Shown piece by piece: positions 35,113 to 46,464 of a stretch of 64,000 nt of DNA. The stretch is from Incurvaria masculella (lineage: Eukaryota; Arthropoda; Insecta; Lepidoptera; Incurvariidae). Below the pieces are notes generated by a model. It made no database searches, was not told the origin of the DNA, and saw nothing but the letters and a program-made list of their open reading frames with translations. A program made the translations under genes and the position numbers. The DNA is taken from NCBI GenBank assembly GCA_946894095.1, contig OX335642.1, forward strand, positions 23,881,021 to 23,945,020. Direction: 5' to 3'. How positions within the stretch are numbered: the stretch's first letter is position 1; each line of letters opens with the position of its first letter.

Positions 35113-35305
35113 AGAAGTAGCACGTCCTGGGCGTGTATTCTTGGCATTCAGTCATTGCGGATTCAGTAGAGTTAACTGAAGAAGAATTTACTTTGACATT
35201 AATGTTAACTCTACTGAATCCGCAGTGACTGAATGCCAAGAATACACGCCCCTGTTAACTCTACTGAATCCGCAATGACTAAATGCCAAGAATACACGTC
35301 CTGCT
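35113..35305. repeat. Fold-back with one left and two right arms
   Basis: The arm GTGTATTCTTGGCATTCAGT to TCAGTAGAGTTAAC (35133-35178) is inverted at 35207-35251 and again, in tandem, at 35252-35300. Arms are about 45 bp, loop 28 bp. Confidence 0.8.
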
Positions 35306-35354
35306 CTTAATACGCGTGGTATTACTAAACTAAACGTTGTAGTTTTTTTTTTTT

Positions 35355-35730
35355 TTATGTGACTGGACATGGATGGCTAATACCACAAGTTCTGTTCATG
35401 GTATTAGCCCAACACACCACATGGGAACTAGGTGCCATGCCAGGACCTTCCTTATATTGCACGGCTACATTGAACTGGATGGAAAACACGGACAATTTTC
35501 ATTGCCGCTTCGACCATCGTTCATCCAATGCGATGGTACCAACCCGGGCGGGATAAACCCTACCACCTAGTAAGTAAGGAAGGGGACCTACAGCTTAACG
35601 TGGAATCCGAACCACGGCCAGCCTCTCTCAACGGTCGAATGGTCACCCATCCAAGACCAGACCGGACCCAGCGTTGCTTAACTTCGGAGAGCGATCGCCG
35701 AAGTGTCGCGCCACTGGGCCACCGAGGCTG
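35355..35730 (-). mobile_element. SINE with 5S rRNA-like head, left copy
   Basis: On the minus strand the head reads CCGAAGTTAAGCAACGCTGG and GTCTTGGATGGGTGACC, the internal promoter region of 5S rRNA, preceded by CCTCGGTGGCCCAGTGGCG. The body is that of the tRNA-headed SINE family. Poly(A) tail shows as a T run at 35343-35356. The inverse copy is at 36305-36690, almost identical. Confidence 0.85.
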
Positions 35731-36304
35731 ACGAAGTATGCCCCGCGTACGTTTCAAAACTCAGGACATTGAAGTTGGGACCCAGTATTTACGCCAACAT
35801 TATTATCTTACACATGTACATAAAAAGAGGCGCAGAAGACCTGGCTTATCTGCACAAATGTCTGGATAAAATCCTCCTATCACAACATCTTCCGCCGTTC
35901 TCGACGGTTATGTTCCAGGTGATGTCTCTAATGGCGGTGTAAACGTGAGTTTTTATGGTGCTTATCATATCCACTATTGTGTTAGACGTGAAAGGGTACG
36001 CGACTATTCGTATTACAGAAGTTATGGAGCTTTATAGTGACATTATGTGCTCGTTCAGTCGCGTCGTTTGTGAGGAAGCAGCAGGGATGACACCTTTCAA
36101 AATCATAGACATTACATTTTATAAGAATACAAATTCTGAAACGTTTATTATATGTATACTTATGTAACTTATTAAGAAATCGTAACCAAAACCTAAATGA
36201 GACTTAATAATTCCACATACTTTACATGTATTATGAGTAGGTACAAAAAGTTCTAAGCGCGGCATTTGATTAAGACGTCGCTGAGTTTAAAGTAAGCATA
36301 TTTA

Positions 36305-36690
36305 TCAGCCTCGGTGGCCCAGTGGCGCGACACTTCGGCGATCGCTCTCCGAAGTTAAGCAACGCTGGGTCCGGTCTGGTCTTGGATGGGTGACCATTCG
36401 ACCGTTGAGAGAGGCTGGCCGTGGTTCGGATTCCACGTTAAGCTGTAGGTCCCCTTCCTTACTTACTAGGTGGTAGGGTTTATCCCGCCCGGGTTGGTAC
36501 CATCGCATTGGATGAACGATGGTCGAAGCGGCAATGAAAATTGTCCGTGTTTTCCATCCAGTTCAATGTAGCCGTGCAATATAAGGAGGGTCCTGGCATG
36601 GCACCTAGTTCCCATGTGGTGTGTTGGGCTAATACCATGACAGAACTTGTGGTATTAGCCATCTATGTCCAGTCACATAAAAAAAATAAA
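36305..36690 (+). mobile_element. SINE with 5S rRNA-like head, right copy
   Basis: Head-to-head with the copy at 35355-35730, separated by about 575 bp. The 67-codon reading frame over head and body is identical in both, so they are young or recently converted. Tail CATAAAAAAAATAAAAAAAT. Confidence 0.85.
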
Positions 36691-39069
36691 AAAATATTGA
36701 ATTTTATTGTCAGTGGCATACATGTCATTGCAAATGCTTACATTTAAAAACAAAACAACATGATCTGAAAAGGAAAAAATCGAAAATTGAAAACTATCAT
36801 CAAACAAAAACTAGGAAAAAAAAATAAGGATGACCAGATTTCTAATATTAGAACGAAACTTATTTAAACTAATTTGAAATTGCAAAAAACTGTTAAAGTA
36901 AAAGTTGTTTAAAACGAAAATGTTATTAAAAATTATCGAAATACTTAAATAAAAACAAAATATGTATTGAAATCAAAGCAATGATAAGTTAACAATTTAA
37001 GTAGGACATGTTGAAGTTATAATGACTGCTAAAACTAGTTTACGTTAATTTTATGTATTTCTTAAACATGACAACTTAAGCTTTTAACCAGTAGGGTGAT
37101 GGGATATTACTCCAGCACTTAGATTTTGTTAATTTTAAGCTACTCCCGGTTTTTTTGGAATTGCTTACAACCTAGCCGTGTCTTGCCTTTAGTTGTTAAG
37201 AGTTTAGTGTTGCATCCATTTAAAAAAGCAATTCTACTGCGTTGTTTCAAGTCTCTAATGATAAGGAAAATCGTGTGCATATACATAGTAATAGACTTTA
37301 ATATAGCCTAACTTTTATGGCAGCAAGCGTGTGTCACTGTTGCTGAGCAGCCGCGAAAATTTGGAATGCGCTCAGTTTTCCCTTACATATTTCCCGGAAA
37401 TTAACGCAATCCGGCAATAAGATGTTGATGAAACCAATGCCTTAATGTCGTCCATATGTTAGAATGTTCATGGGCACCATGACTATGCCATTCGAGGCGT
37501 GTTCTGTAAAATAATCAGTTCAACGCGTCTGGGTGACTAATCCTTGGCTTGTGCACTCTAATCGGTTGATTACACCTTCCCTGCCTCCATTCGCTGCTTT
37601 ACCTTCTTCCTAAACATTTTGTTTGGTTTTATTTTTCGCTTTCACTGAATTCATCTTCTGGGCGGCACTTATACGTACCGCGCATCCTACAAGTGCAATA
37701 CTCGTCGGAAGTAGTTTGTAAATAGCACATACATTGTATATTATAGTTCATAACTGCTGTTCCTAACACCCAGTAGGTGGTAATTTAGAATGTGATGGAT
37801 TTAGGCTCCAGGGGACTAAACTTACCAAAACTCGATACAAATAAATAGCGTTGATGTCCTTACACTAGCTCTTTTATTGGTGAAACATTATAACATCTTT
37901 TATTTTAATGGTGGAATATTACAAAATTTGTTTTGTTATTAGCAGAATATTATGTCATCTGCTATTTTAGTGGTGGTATTATGAAATCTGCTATTGTATT
38001 TGTGGATAATTATGACATCTAAATTTTTTTGGTGTAGATTTGACAAATTTACTAATTTCGAAACGTTAAAAAAGGTGGTGGCTGATAAAATGGAACTAAA
38101 TGTGACATACAAATGTGTCCGATTACATACAAACATAATTATTGAGTCACCAAGAATAAGGCTGCCTACCCGTCATCTGTAAGCTTAGATTTCATCCAAG
38201 ATCTGAGGGTGATACATAATATCCAGCATCGATATCATGGTGACTGGTAGATTTTTCGACTAGAATCTTTAATCTTTGCTCAGTTCACTGCCTATCTAGT
38301 CCCAGCTTGCCTCCCCATACGTCCCCCCAAGTGGAAGTGGGTCAAGTCAGCCCGTCTGTCTCTCGCCGACGTTATTAATTCCGGCTAGACCCCGTGATGT
38401 AACCGGGTCGGATACAGGGAGTGCGGTCTCTTGTGAAACAGTCGCAGCGAAAGGGACGCAGCTATCTCAAATCGGATCCTCTGTATTAGATTTGCATAGG
38501 TTTCGAGCTGATTACGCTTGGCGCTTTGCACTAGACGGCGTGCAGTCAAGTGAAACGGTGATAGATGTGGTTTATTCGCATTCCTCCTGAAATTCATTCT
38601 CGCTTCACGGGAGCAATGCTTGGGCAGAAAGGCACAAATGCATAGGTAATGCGTTCTTCGAGGAACGTTTGCGGAGTAAAAGCAACTGACAAGGTCGCAA
38701 TCGACAAGGCAATCGACGAAAACCAATCGACAAGGTTCCCATCACTCGTTGCCCATCACAGTCCGCTCCTGTCAAACTATCAGCTCTTTCAAACTTAAAG
38801 TCAAGGAGTTTTACTTAAATGAAATGTAAAGATGATAAAATGTTCTCACTGTATATATATATTTAATTTTATTGTCCTTCTAATAGTACTGATTTTAGAA
38901 TCAATGGTAATAGTTATTATAGGTTTTTTCCCTGGTTTGTGGATATAATAATATGTATTAGTGTATTGTATCATATATATTAGTATATTTAATTATATGT
39001 ATAAATATGTATATATTATGGTATATGTATGTTTATGGAGTTAATTTTTTTTTTCTTTTCAAATTCTGG
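36691..39069. other. Patj intron, nothing seen
   Basis: AT-rich, no ORF with a recognisable domain. A decayed short repeat around 37860-38030 (TTAGCAGAATATTATGTCAT and similar) is the only pattern. Confidence 0.5.
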
Positions 39070-39252
39070 TGTGTCACCTACCTACAGATATTTCTATTGC
39101 CTTTCCTCATCACCCCAAGGGTTGACTGGAAGAAATCACTCTTAGTGATAAGTCCGCCTTTGTGCAGTATTGTTGTTTTGCTGTATGTTTTCTCTGAAAT
39201 TGTATTTTTGTTTATGCACAATAAAGAATTTATTCATTCATTCATTCAAGGT
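39070..39252 (+). mobile_element. LINE 3' end with (ATTC)n tail
   Basis: The block CCCCAAGGGTTGACTGGAAG, AGTCCGCCTTTGTGCAGTAT, then GCACAATAAAGAATT and (CATT)n is a typical insect LINE 3' UTR. Related fragments are at 19190-19290 and 60775-60830. Confidence 0.65.
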
Positions 39253-39490
39253 TATGATAGGATGATTTGGGCATGTAGAGCGAATGCGTGAGAAACAGAT
39301 TTACAGGGCGAAAGCGAATGAATATTTGTGCCCAATTAAAGTAACTGAGAGGTTTTTTGGCCTCACGATTGAAACATTCGAATGGGCATCAATCTTGAGG
39401 CCATAGGAGAAGGTGACATGAGCAATTTGACGAGGTAGGTATGTAGGAGAAGGTACGGCAGCTAATACAGAAACAGAAGGGACTACTCAC

Positions 39491-39609
39491 CTTGCTCGCA
39501 CACGTAGCCAGCCACGGTGATGCCCAGACCCAAGCTGGCGTCCTTGCTCAGTTCTGCACTGTAGCTCAGGGTCTCTGGCTCACCACGGATCGCCATGTCC
39601 AGGGGCAGT
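39491..39609 (-). CDS. Patj: Patj exon 6: start of PDZ2
   Basis: After one base that completes the split Arg, the exon codes 39 residues: LPLDMAIRGEPETLSYSAEL, then SKDASLGLGITVAGYVCEQ. The GLGI loop and AGYVCE match the second PDZ of fly Patj (DANGLGITIAGYVCEKEE). Acceptor TTCACAG|A and donor CAAG|GTGAGT are good. The exon ends in phase 1. Its upstream intron contains a 3.1-kb retrotransposon inserted only about 300 bp away. Confidence 0.92.
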
Positions 39610-39902
39610 CTGTGAAGAAATATGACGATTCAGGGCTGCCATTAAGGTTGAACGTAATGTTTTTTTCTAATGTTCATTATGCTACAGCTCTCACGGGTTT
39701 CCTAAATGGGGTTCCAAGAAACAGCTGCTTATGATCGACCTCGTATTCGCCAATGCACATGTCTCATCTAGCTGTCACCGAAACCACTTAAGGTCGGCCC
39801 GTAAGCATCAGAAAATTTCGCCTCTCATACAAACCTAGTTTACTAAAAATTTGAAAACCACTGTTCCAACTTACTTGATATTTGGTATCTAATATTAGGC
39901 TA

Positions 39903-42900
39903 AAAAAAAGAAGAAGAAATGTCAAACAAGACAGACGAAAATTTATTTACAAAATTTAATATTTTCATCGTTTTTAGATATCTCTTCTTTCTTAGATTAT
40001 ATTACAAAAATATTAGCTTTGAAATACATTTACAGTTTTGCTACAAATCAATTATATGCCGGACCCGACAAGCGGTTATTCAAGCCGAACGTCTTCAAAT
40101 ATTTTTTGCTGCCCTGTCTGCGGGGACGGAAGACGCTTCAATGGAAGTCGAGGACTACACATACACCTCGCCAGAGCTCACCGACCCACCACACGTCCAC
40201 CAACTACCGCACAACCCTCGCAAGAGGCAACTACCGCTTCTCTACCAGTTATTCATTCATCCTTTGATGACACGATAAAGTGTCTCCGTATTACATCCCC
40301 CGTACTCCGAAGGATCCCACGTGGATCTAGACATGCTGTTGCATCGAAATTATGTGCCGTCATAAAGAAATGCGTTTCGGACAATACTGAAAAAGCTTGG
40401 AAAGAGCTTTTCCTGTTTGCTTATAAGGTGCTCCACGTATCCAGAGACAAGACAAGAAACAGGCCTTCACTAACCTGTAAAATCAGAGAAAACCTACAAA
40501 ATTATGATTCTGTGCTACAGGTTCCAGACCAATGCACATACCTCAACCAAAATTCAACAGTATTCAGGAAGGTGGAGAACAAAACATCGAATGGCGACAT
40601 CCGGGGAGCAGTTAGGCTGCTCACCTCAGATGACGCGCTTGCAGATGAAACGCCGGAAACGCTGGCTGCTCTGAAGTCGAAACATCCCGCTCCATCGCGC
40701 CTTCTTTTCCTCCCGGAGGAGCCGTCCGCAGATCACGAATGTCTATTGACTAAGGAAACCTCTGTGAGAGAAGCAATTTTATCTTTCCCCAATGGATCTT
40801 CGGGCGGGTTCGATGGTTTATGTCCTCAACATCTAAAAGACCTTATAAACTCTTCAAACGGTGTCATAGCTGATAATCTGCTAGTGGAGCTTACTAATTT
40901 GTGTAACTTTATGCTCGCAGGTAAAGTAAATCCGGTTTCCTCGAAATATTTATACGGAGCAGCCCTCATAGCTCTAAATAAAAAGGACGGTAGAATACGG
41001 CCCATCGCTATCGGTTGCACTCTGCGTAGGCTAGTCTCCAAGGTGGCATGTCGCAGTGTTTCTACGGCTCTTGGTGAAGAACTACGTCCAGTGCAGCTGG
41101 GTTTTGGAACCAGATGCGGATGTGAGGCAGCTGTGCATGCTACACGCTCCTTTATGTTTCAAAATACCGAAGCCGAAGTTGTTTTAAAGATTGATATCCG
41201 AAATGCATTTAATTCAGTTGAACGAGACTCACTGCTAGATCAGATAAAAGAACACATCCCAAGTATTTATCCATACCTAAACCAGTGCTATTCTTCTCCT
41301 TCACACCTCTTTTACAATGATCACACGATTGAATCAGCCGTCGGATGTCAACAGGGTGACCCGTTGAGCCCTGCTATATTCAGTTTGGCCATCCACCCGA
41401 TTATAAAATCGCTCGGCTCGCCATTAAATGTTTGGTATTTAGACGATGGAACGATTGGCGGTAGTTATTCGTCAGTCTTATCAGATTTAGAGAAAATTAC
41501 AGCAGAATTTAACAAAATCGGATTAAGTATTAATTTAGAAAAATGCGAATTGTTCTTTTGTCATTCAGTATTAGAAGCACGGAAGGCTGAAATATGCAGC
41601 AGTATTTCTAAAAAATTACCACACATCCGCATCCTGGACGCAAATTCAGTTGTGCTCCTAGGAGCACCACTGACGGAATCTGCTCTGGCACCCTTTATTG
41701 TTAAAAAAGAGGTCGCACTGCGTCAGTTCTCTGAGAGATTGCATTATATAAACTCTCACTTGGCCTTTTTCTTGCTAAAACATTGTTTCTTTATACCCAG
41801 ACTTACATATTTTCTTAGATGTTGTCCTTTTTGGAAATACCCCGACAATTTGATAATTGTTTAAAGAGTAGCTTAACTGATATTTTAAACGTTAAAATTG
41901 AAATGGGTAAGTCAGTATGGGACCAGATTTCACTACCAGTCAAATTAGGAGGCACTGGCATGCGCTCGGTTGGGAACGTGGCTTTGCCAGCTTTGCTGTC
42001 TGTACACAGTACCATCGATCTCGTCGGAAAAATTCTACACCCGTCGCAATGCGGCTTTGAGATCGAGTACATGGGGGAGGCCATTGATGCTTGGCGGAGT
42101 CTGTGTCCGGACGAGCCCTTACCTATGCGTCCTATGGTCCAAAAAAGCTGGGACTTACCCATTTCAAAATTAAAATTAAGTGTTCTCCTGCAGAATGACG
42201 ATAAACTGAACAAAGCGCGCATCTTGGCTGCCTCGCGTCCAGAATCCGGTGCGTGGCTTCAGGCGTATCCTTCAGCGCACCTCGGTACACTGTTGGATCG
42301 CATCACGCTGCGCATAGCGTTCTGTCTCCGCGTGGGAGTAAAGATATGTCAACCACACACCTGCCCCTGCGGCTCGCCGGTCGACACTTACGGCCGCCAC
42401 GGTCTTTCATGTGCCAAGAGCGCTGGACGAATGTCACGCCACGCTTCCCTTAACGACCTGCTAAAGCGCTCGCTTGCGACTGCAAAGATCCCCAGCCACC
42501 TCGAGCCCCCCGGAATCTGCCGAGATGACGGGAAGAGGCCCGATGGGATCACCCTCTTACCCTGGTCGCAGGGGAGAGCTTTAACATGGGACGTTACGTG
42601 TGTAGACACCTTGGCCGCAAGCCACTTAGACGGCTCCGCCCGTGCCGCGGGTTCCACCGCAGCGAAGGCGGAGGCGCTCAAACACGCCAAGTATTCATCC
42701 CTGAAGGATCAGTTTGAGTTCCTTGCCTTCGCCGTTGAGACACACGGCACGTGGAGTGACGACGCGTGGCAGTTTGCCAATAGATTGTGCAAGTTGCTCG
42801 TGGAGGCCACTGACGACCGGCGGGCTCCGTCTTTTTTCCGCCAGCGGGTGTCTCTCGTCATTCAGCGGGGGAACGCAGCATCCGTCATGGGGACAATGAC

Positions 42901-43055
42901 AACGGGACCCATGATGGACGATTATTTTTACGTTTAGGTCAGTCAGTCAGTAATTATTTTTTTCTATTTTGCAGTTTTATGTATATCTCATTTTAATTGT
43001 GTCGAATAATGTAATTTAAAAGTAAAGTAGTAAAAAAACTTTAAATTACTCATTA
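39903..43055 (+). mobile_element. RLE-type non-LTR retrotransposon, near full length
   Basis: The insert is bounded by a perfect 12-bp direct repeat AATATTAGGCTA (39891-39902 and 43056-43067), the target-site duplication. Its single protein region combines an N-terminal C2H2 finger, a reverse transcriptase, a CCHC finger and a PD-D endonuclease, the layout of R2/NeSL/HERO/CRE-type elements. The flanks join into one arm of a fold-back element. There is no long A tail; the end is AT-rich. The clade is not settled by eye. Confidence 0.88.
40056..42937 (+). pseudogene. Reverse transcriptase-endonuclease ORF with one frameshift
   Basis: The first reading frame runs 40023-41864 (first ATG 40056), the second continues to the stop at 42937; they overlap at 41819-41864, so one indel near 41850 breaks an otherwise open gene of about 960 codons. 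Order: C2H2 finger CPVCGDGRRF...HLARAH near residues 18-40; RT fingers with FGTRCGCEAAV; palm DIRNAFNSVERD; QQGDPLSPAIFSLA; catalytic YLDD at 41436-41447; thumb; then CPCG...HGLSC (CX1C-X9-HX3C, 42362-42412); and endonuclease RPDG...WDVT with a downstream KAEALKHAKY. All catalytic residues appear present. Only the frameshift argues that the copy is dead, and it could be a sequencing error. The protein would nick DNA and prime reverse transcription of its own RNA. Confidence 0.88.
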
Positions 43056-43335
43056 AATATTAGGCTACAAATATCTGTGTCTGCATGTCTGTGTTTTTTC
43101 GGTAAATGTATTATGGGTCAAACCACGGAGAAAACAAAATTCGTATGAAGATTTTCTTTTTGCTTTCATTTGATTCGGTTTGGATTTTTCAAAAAAATAA
43201 AAACGTGCAGACACAGATATTTGTTACCTGATATTAAATATTAAATATCAATTTAATTGGAATAGCGGTTTGCAAATGATAAGTAAACTACGTTTGTATA
43301 GGGGACATAGCTTACGGGCCGTTCTAAAATGGTGG

Positions 43336-44387
43336 GTTCCCCACGAAATTTCGTTGTAATTCAAATAATTAATCTCTTTGTAATATAAATGCACATTAAA
43401 TTGATGGAAATTATTCTTAAATTGTGGTCTGTTTATCGGGCAAGTAAGTAATAATTATGCAAGAGCATTTTTACCTAAAATATTCTATGAAAAATATATT
43501 AAGCAGTGCATATTCCACTTTGGTGGCGATCATTACTTTTGATCTCACATTTTTTTCAGATTTATGTTGTGCAAGTCCTTATGTGAGGGCCAGGCCCTCA
43601 TATAAGAGGTGCCCGACGATGCCTTTCAAACTTATACGGGGGCTGTGAAAATCATGAGGGAGAGCCAGGTGCTTTTTCACGCCATGTTTTGTATGACCCC
43701 GGGTTGTAATTTGGGGTCAACACTTCGGCAGATAGTGCATTTCACAGTTTACTGACCCTATAGATAAAGGATCCAGAGTTGGTTCTTATTGTGGGATTGC
43801 CGACGTGAATGCGTGCATTTCCAGTCTGACCCGCGGTTGATCATGGTAGAAAGGGGACAGAAATATGGTTTTATGCCGCTCCGAAAACCACTCTTCACGG
43901 TCATGGAGATCGTCGATCTCCGTGTCCATGGTAGACACGATAGAACACAGAGAGAGGAGTGGTGGGGTCTCTAATAGAGATACCTCTAGTTCGTCGACGA
44001 GACGGACGGCACGAATCTGTATCGAGGGAGGCAAACCGGTACTTATCTGCGCCGCCCCACAGATGCGAATAAATACTCCACGAAAGACCTTATCTGCACC
44101 TTGCAGAGGAGCAGTTTTAAGTCCAGTGTGATTTACCAACTAGCTTTTTGAGGCCAGCTTGGCTTCATCCTCGTTAGGGCGTCCAAAGTTCAGGTCATGG
44201 GACACTGAAAATCCCTATGTGGTCGTCGTTTTGGTAATGATTTTTACATGTAGAGAAATTATTATTGAATGTACTCGTTTATTTACATATTTTTCCACAT
44301 TTACCAAATATGATGCTACTATGTGGTTGACCAACTTCAACACCATGGTAATATCGGTAGTTTTAGAAATAAGTAGAAGGGTAGTAC
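43336..44387. other. Patj intron between exons 5 and 6
   Basis: The segment 43560-44140 is GC-richer with a 117-codon minus ORF, probably part of an unnamed repeat (GAGGGCCAGGCCCTC palindrome at 43585). No exon signals. Confidence 0.45.
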
Positions 44388-44494
44388 CTGAGCGGCGCGG
44401 GCGCAGGTGCGCTGGTCGTGATGATCGGCGGCAGCGGAGTGGAGGCAGCGCGCAGCGCCCCTCGCGGCACCACCGCCACTATGGACGCCACCGG
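44388..44494 (-). CDS. Patj: Patj exon 5: Pro/Ala-rich linker
   Basis: This exon codes 35 residues (PVASIVAVVPRGALRAASTP, then LPPIITTSAPAPAPL) and the first two bases of an arginine codon. The acceptor is TCTGCGCAG|CCG and the donor CTCAG|GTACTA. It enters in phase 0 and leaves in phase 2, exactly what is needed between exon 4 and exon 6, and its codon AG+A completes Arg. It has no strong counterpart in fly Patj that I recall, where this linker also varies. The call rests on splice sites, phase and GC-rich codon use. Confidence 0.75.
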
Positions 44495-44579
44495 CTGCGC
44501 AGAGAGCGAACTTGTCATGACACGTCCTGAATTGTTGTGAATATAGATCCCTACCTCACTCATTAGCGTGGGTAAGGGA

Positions 44580-44988
44580 GTATGTAGGTTGACGGGGACT
44601 CGTCTAGCATACCAGAGGTCTGGGTTCAAACCCTCGCTCCGTTCATGCACCACTTTATTTCTCTTTCTGAGTTGGATAAGAGCATTTTGTCACAAATGCA
44701 TGCTGCTCCATGATTCAGAATCCATGTAAAACTGTAGGTCCTCTTCCCCTATTAGGTGGTGAGGTTTAAGCCATCCCGGGTAGGTACCATCGCATTGGAT
44801 GAAAAGATGGCCGAAGCGGCAATGAAAAATTGTCCGTATTTTCCATCCATTTCAATGTAGCCATGCTCGTGAAAGGAAGGTCCTGGCACGGCACCTAATT
44901 CCATCGGGAATGTGGTGTATTGGGCTAATATCATAACGGTAATTGTGTGGTATTAGCCATCCATGTCAGGTAGCATAAAAAAAAGTGG
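44580..44988 (+). mobile_element. SINE, full length, tRNA-like head
   Basis: Head ACTCGTCTAGCATACCAGAG with B-box-like GGGTTCAAACCC, complete body, tail CCATCCATGTCAGGTAGCAT then AAAAAAAA. It is a good reference copy for the family. Confidence 0.75.
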
Positions 44989-46293
44989 TGCAACAGTCGC
45001 TATTTTACAATTTATCTATATAATCTTCGTCTGAATATATAAAAATCCCGTGTTATGTTTATATACACTAATCTACGAAACCACTCAACCAATTTCAATC
45101 CGCGGATCTATCCGTTTTTGACCGGACTTAGTTTAGTTTTACTTCCAAAAAAGTTTATAAGAATGAAATGAATTGACATTTATGTAAATGTGTATGTTTT
45201 GCTCTAGCTCAAAATAAGATAGTTTCCGACCCGAAAATGGGGCCATTGTCGAGATTCAGATTTTTTTAAACATATTAATCACACGCCCGCTAAGAAAACT
45301 AAATTTACCCGTGCGGAGCCGGAAACCTCAGCTAAAATTTATATGTAAACGGTCTTCGGATTCACTCGTCGTATCGGGTAATGGTTTCTCATTTCGACAT
45401 GCCATCTCAGCCTCAAGCCAATGCGTTACAGCCTAATTAGCTGTTCTAAAGTTTACTTAGGTAGGGATTTAAATACTTCAGTTGCCTACCCACTAATAGA
45501 ATCGCTGTAATAATTATATTTTAGGCATAGGTTATGCTTTTCTTTACACAAAATACAGCAACAAATGTAAGAACCATCTTTTACGCCAGTAGATAATAAT
45601 CTTTGACGGCGGTACTTGTAAATAGTAAAAATCTTTACAAAATAACAGGCATGCAAGTTGACAATCTTACTTGCATCCCAATTTCTGGTAAGATATTCAT
45701 TGGATGACTGATCGTTGATCAAAGAAAAATTAGATATAAGAGACGAGGTATAATATGAGATGACGTTCTGATGTTAGAGAACTAGGTTATTGGTCCCTTC
45801 CCACCTTCCAATCCCAGTTTCCCTATGCGGAGATAGAATAATTGAGAATTATTGATATTTAGGCGGAGCAACCAAGTTCAACAAATGTATCTGCGTGAGG
45901 TGAACTCATCGTCGTTATATTGTTAAAGTAAACCAATTATGAAAAGTTAGTTGGAGCAAATTATCAAGGTTACCCCATACTTTTAATGTTACATCAATTG
46001 GCGGTATCGATCATAGCGAAGCGGGGATGGAAAAAACATCAGACTTGTAACTGCTCTGTAGGTTCGGTTACTTTAGGTTAGGTTGACACTACGCTTCAGA
46101 CCATGAGGCTTTCAAATACATTACAAATGTATTTGAAACGAATGTATTGAAAGATTTGTACAATCATTGAATACATTTGTACAATCAAGATAAAAATCAC
46201 GGGAACTAACCGTACATTAAATACTGATAAACACTCATATATCTACAATCGACCGTCTAGTGTAGTATCACGACAGAACAACGATAAACTCAC
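44989..46293. other. Patj intron between exons 4 and 5
   Basis: Only old repeat-like sequence (CGTGCGGAGCCGG at 45310). An ATACATTTGTA direct/inverted cluster is at 46115-46185. Confidence 0.5.
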
Positions 46294-46464
46294 CCGCATG
46301 AGGTGCCTCTCCTCGATGAGCGTAGGCTCGGGCACGGCATCTGTGACATCATCGTCGGTGTCCCCGAAACCCTCGTATCCCTGCCCGGCCAGGTAGCGCT
46401 CCAACTCCAACGGATCCCCCAGCAGGCGGCTCGGGACTATCGGGGCGGGCGATGCACCTAGTGA
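46294..46464 (-). CDS. Patj: Patj exon 4: linker after PDZ1
   Basis: This exon codes 57 residues starting SLGASPAPIVPSRLLGDP and including LELERYLAGQGYEGFGD. It matches the fly Patj linker VVPTRVLVDPAELERYL, a family signature between the first two PDZ domains. Acceptor CTGCAG|TCA and donor CGG|GTGAGT are strong and phase 0. The tail is acidic (DTDDDVTDAVPEP). No fold is evident. Unlike its neighbours it has no tandem copies downstream. Not covered by a long ORF, it was found by reading the minus strand between splice sites. Confidence 0.9.

Larger units (their letters stand above)
39788..43335. mobile_element. Fold-back/MITE element split by the retrotransposon
   Basis: Sequence 39788-39902 plus 43068-43090 is the reverse complement (with mismatches) of 43205-43332. 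Ends are GGCCCGTAAGC and GCTTACGGGCC; shared inner blocks include ATACAAAC-TAGTTTACT and ACAAATATCTGTGTCTGC. Without the insert the element is about 390 bp with a 115-bp loop. The left end begins TTAAGGTCGGCCC, resembling the TTAA-flanked MITE family in this window. Confidence 0.8.

Noticed and set aside
36305..36420. A 5S rRNA gene
   Set aside because: Only the internal promoter region is 5S-like; it continues into a SINE body and lacks the 5S ends.
43786..44139. 117-codon minus ORF and overlapping plus ORFs
   Set aside because: Open on both strands, no domain; probably repeat sequence.
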